Part shown: positions 1 to 8,963 of the stretch, in pieces | How positions within the stretch are numbered: position 1 is the stretch's first letter | Layout: each line of letters starts with the position of its first letter | Source: Anaerolineaceae bacterium | GTDB taxonomy: Bacteria > Chloroflexota > Anaerolineae > Anaerolineales > Anaerolineaceae | DNA length: 48,998 bases | Assembly: GCA_011620555.1 (NCBI GenBank) | Contig: WOYY01000045.1 | Span: 1-48,998 of the forward strand | Reading direction: 5' to 3' | Translations under genes and position numbers: made by a program | Notes under the pieces: generated by a model | Told to the model about the DNA's origin: nothing | The model's database searches: none | The model's input: the letters and a program-made list of their open reading frames with translations, nothing else

Positions 1-26
1 ATCATATTTGTCCACTTATGTGAAGA

Positions 27-52
27 GGCTGTCCCTTACTTTTGGGACAGCC
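27..52 (-). terminator. Probable terminator of the STAND/BTAD regulator gene
   Basis: A perfect 9-bp inverted repeat (GGCTGTCCC / GGGACAGCC) with an 8-nt loop lies 34 bases beyond the stop codon of the minus-strand regulator gene. The run of T after the stem on the minus strand is weak, so this is a hairpin of terminator type rather than a textbook terminator. Confidence 0.5.
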
Positions 53-85
53 CCTGCAATTTAAGTGCCGAAATGTTATTCTTTT

Positions 86-3000
86 TTATTTTTGGATCAG
101 GGTTTCGTAAAGTTCCCGCGTCTGCTGGGAGGGCGGCGCATTGATTTCCTTGACCAGGGCCACCCGGCAGCGTTCATATTGCCGCACAATGGCTGCCCGA
201 TTCCCGGTCGCAGCGTGGATCCGCATCGCCAGCCGGTGCGCATCTTCCAGGCAGGCGTCCTCCGTCAACGCCTGGTAGCAATAGCGCAGCGCCGTCTTAT
301 AAGACTTGCGTTCCATGAACAAATTCGCCAGCCGCATCAGGGCATCCAGATACATTTGGTAATAGCGCTGGCGGTCCGTGATAGCCCAAATCTCTTCGAT
401 TTCGGAAAGATATTCCCCTTTATAACTTTCCACAGCAGCTTTAAGATAATTGATCGTTTCACCCGGGTCTTTAGCCTTTTGACCACGGTCAAACGCTATT
501 GTGAAGGATTCCACATCATATTCGTAATCCAATGACCAGTTGAATTGGTAATAATCGTCCTGCAGCAGGATCGTCTGCCGCCCCACCGCTCGGCGGAGGC
601 GATAGAGCGTGTTCTTGAACCGCAGCTTAAGCTCATCAGGCGTGGCATCCGGCCAGAAATAAAGCCCAACCTGCTCCTTGGTCAGCCCTTCAGGATGGGC
701 CAGGAACAGGAAGAACAGGTCTCGGGAGGTCTGCGTTTGCCAGTCGCTGCTGGAAACCAGTCGATTGCTGATATGCACCTGGGCCTTGCCAAAGGACTGG
801 ATGACCATCTTTGGCGGCGCAAAAGGCATGATTGTTGCCTGGCGGCGAATCTTGCGCCGTATCACAGGCAATTTTTCCTCAAACGCTTCTACTCGCTCCA
901 ATATTCGGGAAAACTGCCGTTTTAACTCATGCTTCCCTTTCACAGAAATTAATAAGGTTTTGAATTCCCGAGCCTGCACGATCAATGGGGTCGCGTAGTT
1001 ATTTTCAAAAATAGTGGGCAATACTTTTTCCAAATAAACCAATGCCTGATCTTTATCCCCCAGCCCTGAGAGCGCCATGGAACAACTAAAAGCTGCCCGT
1101 AAGGCCTCATTCTGGTTCCCTTCGGACACATAATTCTTATAAGCTTTTTCGGCCAAGGAACGTGCTTTATCAAATTGATTTATCCTGATATAAAACATCG
1201 CCAGTTCAGATTCAACAAGGTTGATATTGTAGGCAGATTTGCTTTCCTCTGCCCGTTCCCAGGCATTTTGGAAAATTGCTTCCGCCTTGGATAATTCACC
1301 AGCAATGCGGTTGAGAATACCTTCTGAAAGGGTCAGATAGAAAAGCAGAAAGCCATCGTTGAACTGCTTCGCAATCCCTTCCGCCCGCTGATAGACATCC
1401 AAAGCCTCAGTATAAGCATCCAATTCTTTGTAGAGGTCTCCAAGGCTTGTCAGGATAATACTCTCAGCTTTGGCAGAATTGCTAATCCGGGCATATTCGA
1501 TCCCTTTTTCAAAATTACCAGCGGCTTTTTCATAGTCGCCCCGTAACTGCTGTAAAACACCCAGGTTATTTAATAAATCTGCCGCCCAGGATAGGTTGCC
1601 ACCAGAACTCCAAATATTCAACGCTTCCTGGTACATCATCTCTGCGCGGACATATTCACCCAAAACTTTATGCATTAATCCAATATTGAATAATAGCTTG
1701 GGTATATTCTGCTCGTCGTTATAACTTTCAAATAGCCGTAATGATTGCTTAAGAAAGTTAACAGCTTTTTTTATCTCACCAAGAAGATAATAGGTCACAC
1801 CAATATTTCGCAGAGCTTCAGCTCGGATCAGACCATATTCCGGTAAATCTTCAAGAATTTCAATAGCATTTTGATTATCAACTAAAGCCTTTTGATAATC
1901 GCCCCGCATCCTGCTCGCCACACCCCGCCGCATCAAACTCAGAGCCAAGACTTCAACATTGCTCGGATCGTTATCTTCCAGCAAGCGGTCAATAACTTTT
2001 GTGAAAAGCTGGATCCCCTGCTCCACTTCGCCGTCATTGACCAGAATCGCCGCCTGCAAAGACAGCAGTGAAGGGCGGGAAGTGGCAATTTCCGGCGGCA
2101 GGGCTGCCATCCATTCCTTCAATGTGAGCAGCTTCCCACTGGTCACCATTGTGGGGCCGGCCGTTTCCACCAGGGCCAGCATCTTATCCACCGCCCGGAC
2201 CTGCTTATAAAGCACGAAAGCCTGTTCCCAGTCTTCCTGGTCTACAAAATCATCCGCCAGCGCAATCGTGATCGCCACAGTCTCTTCCGGGCGTTCCTTG
2301 CGCATTCGGGCTTGCAAAAAGTCACGGAACAAGTGGTGATAACGCAGCCAGAGATCATCGTTATCGCCGACCGGCAGGACAAAGAGATTCCGGATCATCA
2401 CCTGGTCGATCAGGCTCTGCCAGGATTCGGTGATCTTGAGCGCTTTGCCGATCACCCGTTTACAGCGCTGGGCATCATACTCTTCCAGAATGGAAGACCG
2501 CAACAGGAAGCTCTGGATCTCCGCCGGCTGCTGTTCAAAGACCTGCTGGGCCATATAGTCATACAAGTTCACGCCCGAAACTCTGGCCGTGCGAATCCGT
2601 TCACCGATTTCGTCATCCAACAGCTGGGTCGAAAGCAACAGCCCGGTGATCCACCCTTCGGTCTGCTGGGTGATTTCCTCGGCCGATTTATCCGAAATCG
2701 TGAGATGATAATTTTTCAGCAATAATTCCTGGATCTCATGGGCAGTGAAAGAGATCTCTTCAAAGGACAAACCGCCAACCTGGTTGCGGGCGACCAACAA
2801 GGGCATATCCGAAAGGGTCAGCAAGCGCCGCGAGGATACGATCAGGTGGACGTTCTCATCGGCCGTCTGCAGGAAGCTGTTGATAAACTGGTTCACCGGT
2901 TCGCCATCTTCAATCAGCTGGTAATCATCCAGTATGAAGATAAAATGCTCAGTGATATGTTCGTAGATATCATTGGTGATGGTCGAAACGATCGCCGAGA

Positions 3001-3337
3001 TATCCAGCTGAGATTGGGGGATGCTGTTGAGCACAGAAAGGGAATTTTGACCAAATTCCGGGAAGCGGGCATTCAAGGCCGCGATAAAATGCGAAATAAA
3101 CCGGAAGGGGTCCTGGTCCAAGGGGTCAAGCGAAAGCCAGCTGATCGGCCATTCGGTGTGGTTAGCAAAGTCAATCAACAGCGATGTCTTCCCATACCCT
3201 GCCGGCGCGGCGACAATGATGAGCTTTAAATCCAGAAGGTCATTTAAATTGGATAATAACCGCTGACGTGTCAAAATTTCATCACGCCGGCGCGGAATAA
3301 TCAGTTTGGTTCGCGTGACTGGGTATTTACCTTCCAC
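86..3337 (-). CDS. STAND-type transcriptional activator: NTPase, TPR array and C-terminal BTAD domain
   Basis: A 1083-residue MalT/SARP-like regulator. The N-terminal NTPase has a Walker A motif (AAPAGYGKTS, residues 43-52) and a Walker B (FIFILDD, about 132-138). A long helical TPR region covers roughly 420-800. The C-terminus (about 838-1083) reads as an OmpR-type winged helix followed by a bacterial transcriptional activator domain (LYRLRRAVG, then a helical repeat block). This order, with the DNA-binding part at the end, is the reverse of Streptomyces SARPs. By family knowledge, such proteins switch on by ligand and ATP binding to the NTPase/TPR part. The inducer and targets cannot be read from the sequence. 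Start is GTG with AGAAGG five bases upstream. The gene stands alone on its strand, divergent from the YjbQ gene. Function class is secure; specific role unknown. Confidence 0.9.
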   Translation of the reverse strand: MEGKYPVTRTKLIIPRRRDEILTRQRLLSNLNDLLDLKLIIVAAPAGYGKTSLLIDFANHTEWPISWLSLDPLDQDPFRFISHFIAALNARFPEFGQNSLSVLNSIPQSQLDISAIVSTITNDIYEHITEHFIFILDDYQLIEDGEPVNQFINSFLQTADENVHLIVSSRRLLTLSDMPLLVARNQVGGLSFEEISFTAHEIQELLLKNYHLTISDKSAEEITQQTEGWITGLLLSTQLLDDEIGERIRTARVSGVNLYDYMAQQVFEQQPAEIQSFLLRSSILEEYDAQRCKRVIGKALKITESWQSLIDQVMIRNLFVLPVGDNDDLWLRYHHLFRDFLQARMRKERPEETVAITIALADDFVDQEDWEQAFVLYKQVRAVDKMLALVETAGPTMVTSGKLLTLKEWMAALPPEIATSRPSLLSLQAAILVNDGEVEQGIQLFTKVIDRLLEDNDPSNVEVLALSLMRRGVASRMRGDYQKALVDNQNAIEILEDLPEYGLIRAEALRNIGVTYYLLGEIKKAVNFLKQSLRLFESYNDEQNIPKLLFNIGLMHKVLGEYVRAEMMYQEALNIWSSGGNLSWAADLLNNLGVLQQLRGDYEKAAGNFEKGIEYARISNSAKAESIILTSLGDLYKELDAYTEALDVYQRAEGIAKQFNDGFLLFYLTLSEGILNRIAGELSKAEAIFQNAWERAEESKSAYNINLVESELAMFYIRINQFDKARSLAEKAYKNYVSEGNQNEALRAAFSCSMALSGLGDKDQALVYLEKVLPTIFENNYATPLIVQAREFKTLLISVKGKHELKRQFSRILERVEAFEEKLPVIRRKIRRQATIMPFAPPKMVIQSFGKAQVHISNRLVSSSDWQTQTSRDLFFLFLAHPEGLTKEQVGLYFWPDATPDELKLRFKNTLYRLRRAVGRQTILLQDDYYQFNWSLDYEYDVESFTIAFDRGQKAKDPGETINYLKAAVESYKGEYLSEIEEIWAITDRQRYYQMYLDALMRLANLFMERKSYKTALRYCYQALTEDACLEDAHRLAMRIHAATGNRAAIVRQYERCRVALVKEINAPPSQQTRELYETLIQK

Positions 3338-3464
3338 AACCGCCTTCTGCTCTTCTTCCCTGATATTTCACCAATAAACAGAAGCCTTCTTCATTCACAG
3401 AGAAATAGAAAATAACGGATACGCCATCTATCGTTCTTAGAATAGATTTTGTTAATCTTATCAG

Positions 3465-3480
3465 ACAAAACTCGTTTTGT
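3465..3480. promoter_or_regulatory. Operator-like palindrome in the divergent intergenic region
   Basis: ACAAAAC-TC-GTTTTGT, a perfect inverted repeat with 7-bp arms, sits in the 272-base gap between the divergent STAND regulator gene and the yjbQ-like gene. Its place suggests a regulator binding site, possibly autoregulatory, but short AT-rich palindromes also arise by chance. I see no gene in the rest of this gap. Confidence 0.3.
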
Positions 3481-3609
3481 GAATAACCCTCCTGGTGATT
3501 GATGGATGAATTGCCTCCAATGGGTATAAAACGCCCCAAAAAGGACAAATAACCCATCGATTTAATCACCTGCTCTGGGTATAATGGAAAAAGGTTTAAA
3601 GGATTGACC

Positions 3610-4038
3610 ATGAAATGGTATAAAACTATTCTTTTAATTTCAACTTCCGGAAAAGGCTTCCACAACTTCACCGCCGCCATCAATGACCAATTGAACCAAT
3701 GGGAAGTCCGGGAAGGAATGGCTTTCCTCTTCATCCAGCACACCAGCGCCTCCCTGGTCGTCAACGAAAATTATGCCCCCTCCGCCCAGCGTGATATGGA
3801 GGCATATCTGGAACAGATCGCGCCCGAGAATCAGGCCTGGTATTCTCACACGCTGGAAGGGGCCGATGATTCCCCCGCGCATCTGCGGGCAATGCTCACC
3901 AGCACCAGCCTGGATATCCCCATTGATAACGGCGCGCTCAGTCTGGGCACCTGGCAAGGCGTCTACCTGGCCGAACATCGCCATTCAAGCCACCAGCGGC
4001 GAGTCCTCCTGAGGGTCCTATCCACGGAAGATGGATGA
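3610..4038 (+). CDS. YjbQ/UPF0047 family protein (secondary thiamine-phosphate synthase-like)
   Basis: A 142-residue protein of the YjbQ (UPF0047) family. Its family signatures are the HTSASLVVNEN block near residue 48 and the LGTWQGVYLAEHR block near the C-terminus, whose conserved His and Glu lie in the putative active site. E. coli YjbQ has weak thiamine phosphate synthase activity; the true role of the family is not settled. The open frame extends to a TTG at 3604, but the ATG at 3610 is better placed behind AAAGGA at 3597-3602 and gives the usual family length. It is followed 77 bases later by the AIM24-family gene on the same strand, so the two may be co-transcribed. Cytoplasmic, no signal peptide. 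Confidence 0.88.
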   Translation: MKWYKTILLISTSGKGFHNFTAAINDQLNQWEVREGMAFLFIQHTSASLVVNENYAPSAQRDMEAYLEQIAPENQAWYSHTLEGADDSPAHLRAMLTSTSLDIPIDNGALSLGTWQGVYLAEHRHSSHQRRVLLRVLSTEDG

Positions 4039-4115
4039 ATGACATCTGAGCAATCAAAACCACACAGATCCCCTTATTTCCCCCAAAGTTTTTATACGTG
4101 ATAAAGGAGCAATAA

Positions 4116-4802
4116 ATGAATATCGACCTGAAATACCGGCCATCCTACACCCTGGGCATCATCACGCTCGACCCTGACGAAGAAATCCAGGTCGAGAGCG
4201 GTTCCATGGTCAGCATGTCATCCGAGGTTGCCATCGAGACCAAAGCGCGCGGCGGATTGCTCAAATCGCTGGGCCGGGCTGTCCTGGGCGGCGAGTCCTT
4301 CTTCCAAAACACCTACCGCGCCGGTTCCAACGGCGGCGAGATCACCGTTGCGCCTGCCCTTCCAGGCGACATGCAGATCCTTGACCTGAATGGCAACAGC
4401 ATGATGGTCCAGTCCGGTTCCTATGTCGCCTCCGAGGATGGGGTGGATGTCGATACCAAATGGGGCGGCGCAAAGACTTTCTTTGCTTCTGAAGGTCTGA
4501 TCATGCTGCGGGTCTTCGGTCAGGGGAAAGCGATCCTTTCCTCTTATGGCGCCATCCACGAGCTGGATTTGGCGGCTGGCGAACGCTACACCGTGGATAC
4601 CGGCCACCTGGTGGCTTTCACCGAAAATATGGGCTTTAAGGTCCGGTCGGTTGGCGGTCTCAAATCCACCCTGTTCAGCGGCGAAGGGCTTGTGGTGGAC
4701 CTGACCGGTCCTGGCAAGGTCCTGCTGCAAACCCGATCCACCGACGCTTTCCTCTCCTGGCTGCTCCCCAAGCTGCCCAAGGAACACAATAGCAGCCACT
4801 AG
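4116..4802 (+). CDS. AIM24 family protein (TIGR00266/DUF124)
   Basis: A 228-residue, beta-rich protein matching the AIM24/TIGR00266 family. Visible hallmarks are an early ESGSMVSMS segment (about 27-35), the GGLLKSLGRAVLGGESFF loop (about 46-63), and repeated glycine-rich strands ending in a G-P-G-K-V-L-L-Q-T-R motif near the C-terminus. Bacterial members have no settled biochemical function. The yeast namesake is a mitochondrial inner-membrane organiser, which does not transfer safely. There is no signal peptide or membrane segment. The start has a strong AAAGGAG six bases upstream of the ATG. It lies directly after the YjbQ-like gene. Confidence 0.9.
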   Translation: MNIDLKYRPSYTLGIITLDPDEEIQVESGSMVSMSSEVAIETKARGGLLKSLGRAVLGGESFFQNTYRAGSNGGEITVAPALPGDMQILDLNGNSMMVQSGSYVASEDGVDVDTKWGGAKTFFASEGLIMLRVFGQGKAILSSYGAIHELDLAAGERYTVDTGHLVAFTENMGFKVRSVGGLKSTLFSGEGLVVDLTGPGKVLLQTRSTDAFLSWLLPKLPKEHNSSH

Positions 4803-4826
4803 CCACTACTAGGCTATTATTTCCAT

Positions 4827-4979
4827 TCATCGCTCTAAAGCCTTCTCCGGCCTCCTGAGGGCCTCCAACACCAAGGACCCGAGGACTCCACCGGCCAGGA
4901 AACCGGAGAGGGCATTGGCGATCGCCGCACCAGCATCCGTAAGCCGCCGTCCAGACCTGAGAGATAGAATTGTAAAACC
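4827..4979 (-). pseudogene. Possible C-terminal remnant of a membrane protein
   Basis: The gap after the AIM24 gene holds a short minus-strand frame of about 50 codons with no start. Its translation looks protein-like: DAGAAIANALSGFLAGG, then a leucine/valine-rich stretch and an Arg/Glu tail before TGA. This resembles the last membrane helix and tail of a lost transporter-like gene. It is too short to assign to a family and could be chance. Confidence 0.25.
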
Positions 4980-4987
4980 CTAAGAGA

Positions 4988-5557
4988 TCAATAAAGGAAG
5001 GGGATCAAAGCCCAGGTGCGTTCTTTATAAGCGGCGTAATCCGGGATGTGCTTCTGCATAAAGGATTCCTCAATCGAAATCCGCAGCAGCACCCCAAGCA
5101 CGCCGATCAAGGCCGGGATCCAGGAAGGACCAGCCGCCAGGAAAATGGGGCAGGCCACCAGGAAGAGAATATTGCCCAAAGAAACCGGATGGCGGATCGT
5201 GTGGTATAAGCCGGTGATCACCAATTGGGTGTCATCCCGTTCAATGGCCTGGGCGAACCCTTGTTCCAGGTTCAGATAGCCTTTGACGGAGAAACCAGCC
5301 GCCCCAACAAATAACGCGCCACCCACAAGCATTTCCCAGGTGCTGGGACGGTTATGCAGAAAGATAAACTCCGCAACCGGGCCGATCAAAACCACCCACA
5401 TCGGCAGGAGAATCAGCCAAACCGTCCAATCCCCCCACCCTTTGCGGATATTATTCCCGGGGCGGGTCAGGACGGCGCGTTCACTGATCTTTAGACCAGT
5501 GAAAAGCAAAGCGTAAATCAATAACGGCAAATAATCTAAAATGTTCTCCATATTCAT
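4988..5557 (-). CDS. Isoprenylcysteine carboxylmethyltransferase-like membrane protein
   Basis: A 189-residue polytopic membrane protein with about five hydrophobic helices. The C-terminal half carries the ICMT/PEMT-family signature: GLYHTIRHPVSLGNILF (about 117-133), where the Arg-His-Pro is part of the SAM site, and a late ESFMQKHIPDYAAYKERT segment. By family knowledge these are SAM-dependent methyltransferases acting on small lipophilic or prenyl substrates in the membrane. Bacterial substrates are mostly unknown and cannot be inferred here. The gene is single, on the minus strand, between the plus-strand AIM24 gene and the Tad terminator. A nearby in-frame ATG at 5551 is an alternative start. 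Confidence 0.82.
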   Translation of the reverse strand: MNMENILDYLPLLIYALLFTGLKISERAVLTRPGNNIRKGWGDWTVWLILLPMWVVLIGPVAEFIFLHNRPSTWEMLVGGALFVGAAGFSVKGYLNLEQGFAQAIERDDTQLVITGLYHTIRHPVSLGNILFLVACPIFLAAGPSWIPALIGVLGVLLRISIEESFMQKHIPDYAAYKERTWALIPFLY

Positions 5558-5725
5558 ATTCCAGGTTCCGGTATTCAGGCACTGGATGCACCTGGTTCGA
5601 ACCTAACCCATCAAATATAACACAAGCTCTCAATTAAGATAACTCAAAATGGCTCATCGCTGGGATTTTCATTCAAGCGCCCGGCAATTTGGCTCTCATA
5701 CTCCATTGATCCTTCCCCAAAGAAA

Positions 5726-5749
5726 AACGTCTCCCGTTTGGGAGACGTT
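5726..5749 (-). terminator. Rho-independent terminator of the tad operon
   Basis: A perfect 10-bp stem (AACGTCTCCC / GGGAGACGTT) with a 4-nt loop, followed on the minus strand by TTTTTCTTT. It lies 22 bases past the tadA stop codon and closes the long minus-strand tad gene run. Confidence 0.8.
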
Positions 5750-5770
5750 GGAGTATCTCGGATTGCACTT

Positions 5771-7099
5771 TTATTTCGCGAACACACTATCCGGCAGGTT
5801 GATCCCCGCGGCGATCAGTTTCGGTGTAAAGCCGGGCCGCAGGCCGTTGGACTTATGAACGCCCTGGATCATATTATTCTTGGTTCCCGTCTGTTCGAAT
5901 GTAAAGAGGTCCTGCATAACAACCGTGTCGCTCTCCATACCCTGAACCTCAGACACTTTAACAACCTTACGGGTGCCATCCCGCATCCTTTCAAGGTGGA
6001 CAATCAGTTCTATGGAAGAAGCCACCTGCTCACGGATCGCCCGCAAGGGCAAATCCATACCGGCCATCATCACCATGGTCTCAATCCTGCGCAGGGCATC
6101 CCGAGGGCTGTTGGAGTGGACGGTGGTCATGGAGCCATCATGGCCGGTGTTCATAGCCTGGAGCATGTCAATGGCCTCACCGCCACGGCACTCGCCGACG
6201 ACGATCCGGTCAGGGCGCATCCGCAAGGCGTTGATCACCAGCTGCCGAATGGCGATCTCGCCTTTACCCTCAATGTTCGGCGGCCGTTTTTCCAGCCGGA
6301 CCACATGGGGCTGATGGAGTTGAAGCTCGGCCGTATCCTCAATCGTGATCACCCGCTCGCCTTCCGGAATGAAGGAGGAAAGCACGTTCAGGAAGGTCGT
6401 CTTACCGGTGCCAGTACCACCCGACACCACCAAGTTGATCCTTGCCTCAACACAAGCCTTCAGAAAATTGGCCAGGCCGATGCTCAGGGTTCCATTCGAG
6501 ATCAGATCCTGAACCTGGTAAGGCCGAGTGGCGAATTTACGGATGGTCAGTGTTGCGCCATCCAGCGAGAGCGGCGGGATCGTCGCATTGACCCGGAAGC
6601 CGTTGGGCAAGCGAGCATCCACCATTGGCGAGGATTCATCCACCCGCCGGCCGATGGGCGAAACGATCCGATCAATCACGCGCATCAAATGGGCTTCATT
6701 TTCAAATTTCACATTTGTCGGTTTGATCAAGCCGAACTTTTCAACATAGACCCTGTTATACCCATTGACCATGATTTCAGTGATATCGGGGTCTTTCAGC
6801 AGGGGTTCGATCGGCCCATAGCCCACAATATCCGCGATCACCAAATCCAGAAGCTGGTTGCGAGTATCGTGGTTATAAAGGAGATGTTCATCTTCCAGCA
6901 CCTTATTGAACACTTCCTCAATTAACTTCTTCAGTTTCTCCGGATTGATGGAAGAGTCGGGTTTGCTGTTCTCCAGAAGATCTCTCTGAACAGCATCTCG
7001 AATCATAACAAAATCATCCTGATGCTCACTGACAATGGTCTGAGTTTTTTGAACAGAGGTAACAACATCCTTGCTCAAAGCGGGTCGGTTGGTGAACAT
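5771..7099 (-). CDS. tadA: Tad pilus assembly ATPase TadA/CpaF
   Basis: A 442-residue secretion ATPase of the TadA/CpaF (VirB11/PilT-like) type that powers Flp pilus assembly from the cytoplasmic face. An N-terminal helical region (1-80) is followed by the N-domain (GYGPIEPLL near 93-101; ITEIMVNG) and the ATPase core. That core has Walker [10 protein letters not shown] (227-235), the Asp box (IEDTAELQ, about 253-260), Walker B ([12 protein letters not shown], 298-309) and the His box ([16 protein letters not shown]). All key residues are present. The ATG is preceded by AGGAGG. It is the last gene of the tad run, 38 bases after the TPR gene and just before a strong terminator. In many Tad loci tadA comes before tadB and tadC; here it follows them. 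Confidence 0.96.
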   Translation of the reverse strand: MFTNRPALSKDVVTSVQKTQTIVSEHQDDFVMIRDAVQRDLLENSKPDSSINPEKLKKLIEEVFNKVLEDEHLLYNHDTRNQLLDLVIADIVGYGPIEPLLKDPDITEIMVNGYNRVYVEKFGLIKPTNVKFENEAHLMRVIDRIVSPIGRRVDESSPMVDARLPNGFRVNATIPPLSLDGATLTIRKFATRPYQVQDLISNGTLSIGLANFLKACVEARINLVVSGGTGTGKTTFLNVLSSFIPEGERVITIEDTAELQLHQPHVVRLEKRPPNIEGKGEIAIRQLVINALRMRPDRIVVGECRGGEAIDMLQAMNTGHDGSMTTVHSNSPRDALRRIETMVMMAGMDLPLRAIREQVASSIELIVHLERMRDGTRKVVKVSEVQGMESDTVVMQDLFTFEQTGTKNNMIQGVHKSNGLRPGFTPKLIAAGINLPDSVFAK

Positions 7100-7137
7100 A
7101 AATCCTCCTACTGAAGGCTTACCAAGTGTAAGCCTGA

Positions 7138-8940
7138 CTAGTTTTGAATACTGGGAACAATAAGATCCCGTCCGAAATTAATGACCACATTCAGAGGCAG
7201 ACTGTTTGCGTCCAGAATCGCATCAATCGTGGACTGGTTATCATTGGCAAAGAAAGCCAGACAAACGCCATCGCCAATCTCTACCTCAGAAAGGGTATAC
7301 ACGGCGTCAATGCCCAGCAGCGCCTCTTGGAGGGCAGTGTACGCCGATTCGAAATCACCCACGGCATTCCAGTAATCCGCCTGGACCATCACCTCGTTGA
7401 TAGCCGCCAGGTCGGGGTTATTGGACACCCCAATCGCGTTGAACGCGTAGAGGTAATATGAGACAGCATTCTCATAATCCCTCAGCTTTCCATAAGTATC
7501 TCCAATATAGATTTGAACCTGAAACAGCTTCAGCGGGTTCTCGGTTGCATCCCAGGCAAACAACTCGGCCTGTTCATAGTTGTTCAGTGCATCCTGATAG
7601 AACCCGGCGGAATAATATTGGTTGCCCAGGGCAGAATAAGCCTCATAAAGCAGCGTTGAAGTATTCCCGCCCGCGAAATTCTGATCAGAAGCGATGATTT
7701 TCGTCAGGTTGGTGATCGCCGGCGCCCAGTTCATGTCCAAAAAATCCTGGAAAGCAACCTGATAATATTCCGCGTTGATCAAATCCCTTTGCAGGGCGGA
7801 ATTTTTCGGGTCAATGCTGGCCGCCTTCGTCAGATACGATACCGCTTTCTTGACCGAAGGAATAGACTGGTTGCTGTCCGCCAGCATATCCTTGGCGGTC
7901 TGGACGAACTTGAGCTGCAAAAGATTGCTGCTGACCTCCTGCAGATTTTCGCGTTCATTGGCGTATTCCTTGCTTTGGGGAATCAGAGCCACCGCTTTGC
8001 GATAATATTGTTCCGCCGCTTCAATATCCTCAATGGTGGAGCTGTCGGACTCGAGCATGCTGATGATCTTCTTCAAGTAACCCTGAAGAAGCTGTTCGGT
8101 GATCATCGGGTCCACAAGTTGGGTGTCAATCGCCATAGCGCTTTCGTATGAACTGATCACCAGATCCCAGTCTTCGTTCTGATAGGCCAGATTGCCTTCT
8201 TCCAGATAGATCGCGATCTGATGATCCGTTTCAATGGATTCGATTTGCTGGTTGACATCCCACAAACCCGGCCGTTCTTCCTGAATCTCGTAGAACAGAG
8301 CCAGGGCACCCTCTGAATCGCCTTCCGACAATAGGTTGAGGGCCTCCTGATATTTCGCTTCCATCCGAAGCAGCAAATCCACATCCGCCGACAAAGCCGG
8401 CAGGCGGTCAAAATCCGGGTTCACTTCCCGAATATTTTCAATGATGGAAGAAGCCGGCTGGGGGTTGCCAACCAACAGAAGCTGTTCCGCCTGATTGGCT
8501 AAGGCATTCAATTGGGCGGCCTCTTGAATCGCCTGTCTCTCAGCGGCTTGCTGATCAACATAGCGAAAAGAGAAGAAAAAAACCGCAGCAACGACCAGGA
8601 CAGCAATAACGATAATTAGCCCGAGGTTAATAGTGGCTTTAAAATTATCCCGGTTCTCAACCTTCTTATTCTTGTCCCCCATCGTCCTGAGCAAAAGCTT
8701 TAATTTCAGGTCCTCATCCAATTTCATCAGGACCGGATTGTCGGGGTATTGGTCCATCAGCTTATCCAGGACCTCCCGGCACTTGGGGAAATCACCGTTT
8801 TGATACAGGTTAATCAGGACTTGATAATCGGGATCATTCGACAGTTCAACAGGGATGACAATCCTGGCATTCATCTCTGTTGCATTCGAATCCTCATTTT
8901 TGGGTCGTCCAAAATTTGGTAGTAATGATCCCATCTTCAT
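7138..8940 (-). CDS. TPR-repeat membrane protein of the tad locus
   Basis: A 600-residue protein I cannot assign to a named Tad component. Residues 1-95 are cytoplasmic and include a short TPR-like pair (YQVLINLYQNGDFPKCREVL). A single membrane helix follows at about 106-128 (GLIIVIAVLVVAAVFFFSF). The remaining 470 residues are extracytoplasmic and made of repeated helical hairpins typical of TPRs (for example LAYQNEDWDLVISSYESAM; NQYYSAGFYQDALNNYEQAE; KLRDYENAVSYYLYAF). The last 60 residues look globular. It sits between tadC and tadA in the same operon, so a role as scaffold or pilotin-like partner of the pilus machine is likely. It may replace TadD-type TPR proteins, but unlike secreted TadD lipoproteins it has an internal membrane anchor and no lipobox. 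RBS AAAGAG precedes the ATG. Confidence 0.8.
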   Translation of the reverse strand: MKMGSLLPNFGRPKNEDSNATEMNARIVIPVELSNDPDYQVLINLYQNGDFPKCREVLDKLMDQYPDNPVLMKLDEDLKLKLLLRTMGDKNKKVENRDNFKATINLGLIIVIAVLVVAAVFFFSFRYVDQQAAERQAIQEAAQLNALANQAEQLLLVGNPQPASSIIENIREVNPDFDRLPALSADVDLLLRMEAKYQEALNLLSEGDSEGALALFYEIQEERPGLWDVNQQIESIETDHQIAIYLEEGNLAYQNEDWDLVISSYESAMAIDTQLVDPMITEQLLQGYLKKIISMLESDSSTIEDIEAAEQYYRKAVALIPQSKEYANERENLQEVSSNLLQLKFVQTAKDMLADSNQSIPSVKKAVSYLTKAASIDPKNSALQRDLINAEYYQVAFQDFLDMNWAPAITNLTKIIASDQNFAGGNTSTLLYEAYSALGNQYYSAGFYQDALNNYEQAELFAWDATENPLKLFQVQIYIGDTYGKLRDYENAVSYYLYAFNAIGVSNNPDLAAINEVMVQADYWNAVGDFESAYTALQEALLGIDAVYTLSEVEIGDGVCLAFFANDNQSTIDAILDANSLPLNVVINFGRDLIVPSIQN

Positions 8941-8963
8941 TCGCTCTTTACTATTAATTCAAC

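Noticed and set aside
3327-3764. A 145-codon minus-strand frame between the STAND regulator and the yjbQ-like gene
   Set aside because: It overlaps both real genes and the promoter gap, has an uneven composition and no motif.
5738-6925. A 395-codon plus-strand frame antisense to tadA
   Set aside because: TadA with all ATPase motifs is on the other strand; the antisense translation shows no domain and crosses the terminator.
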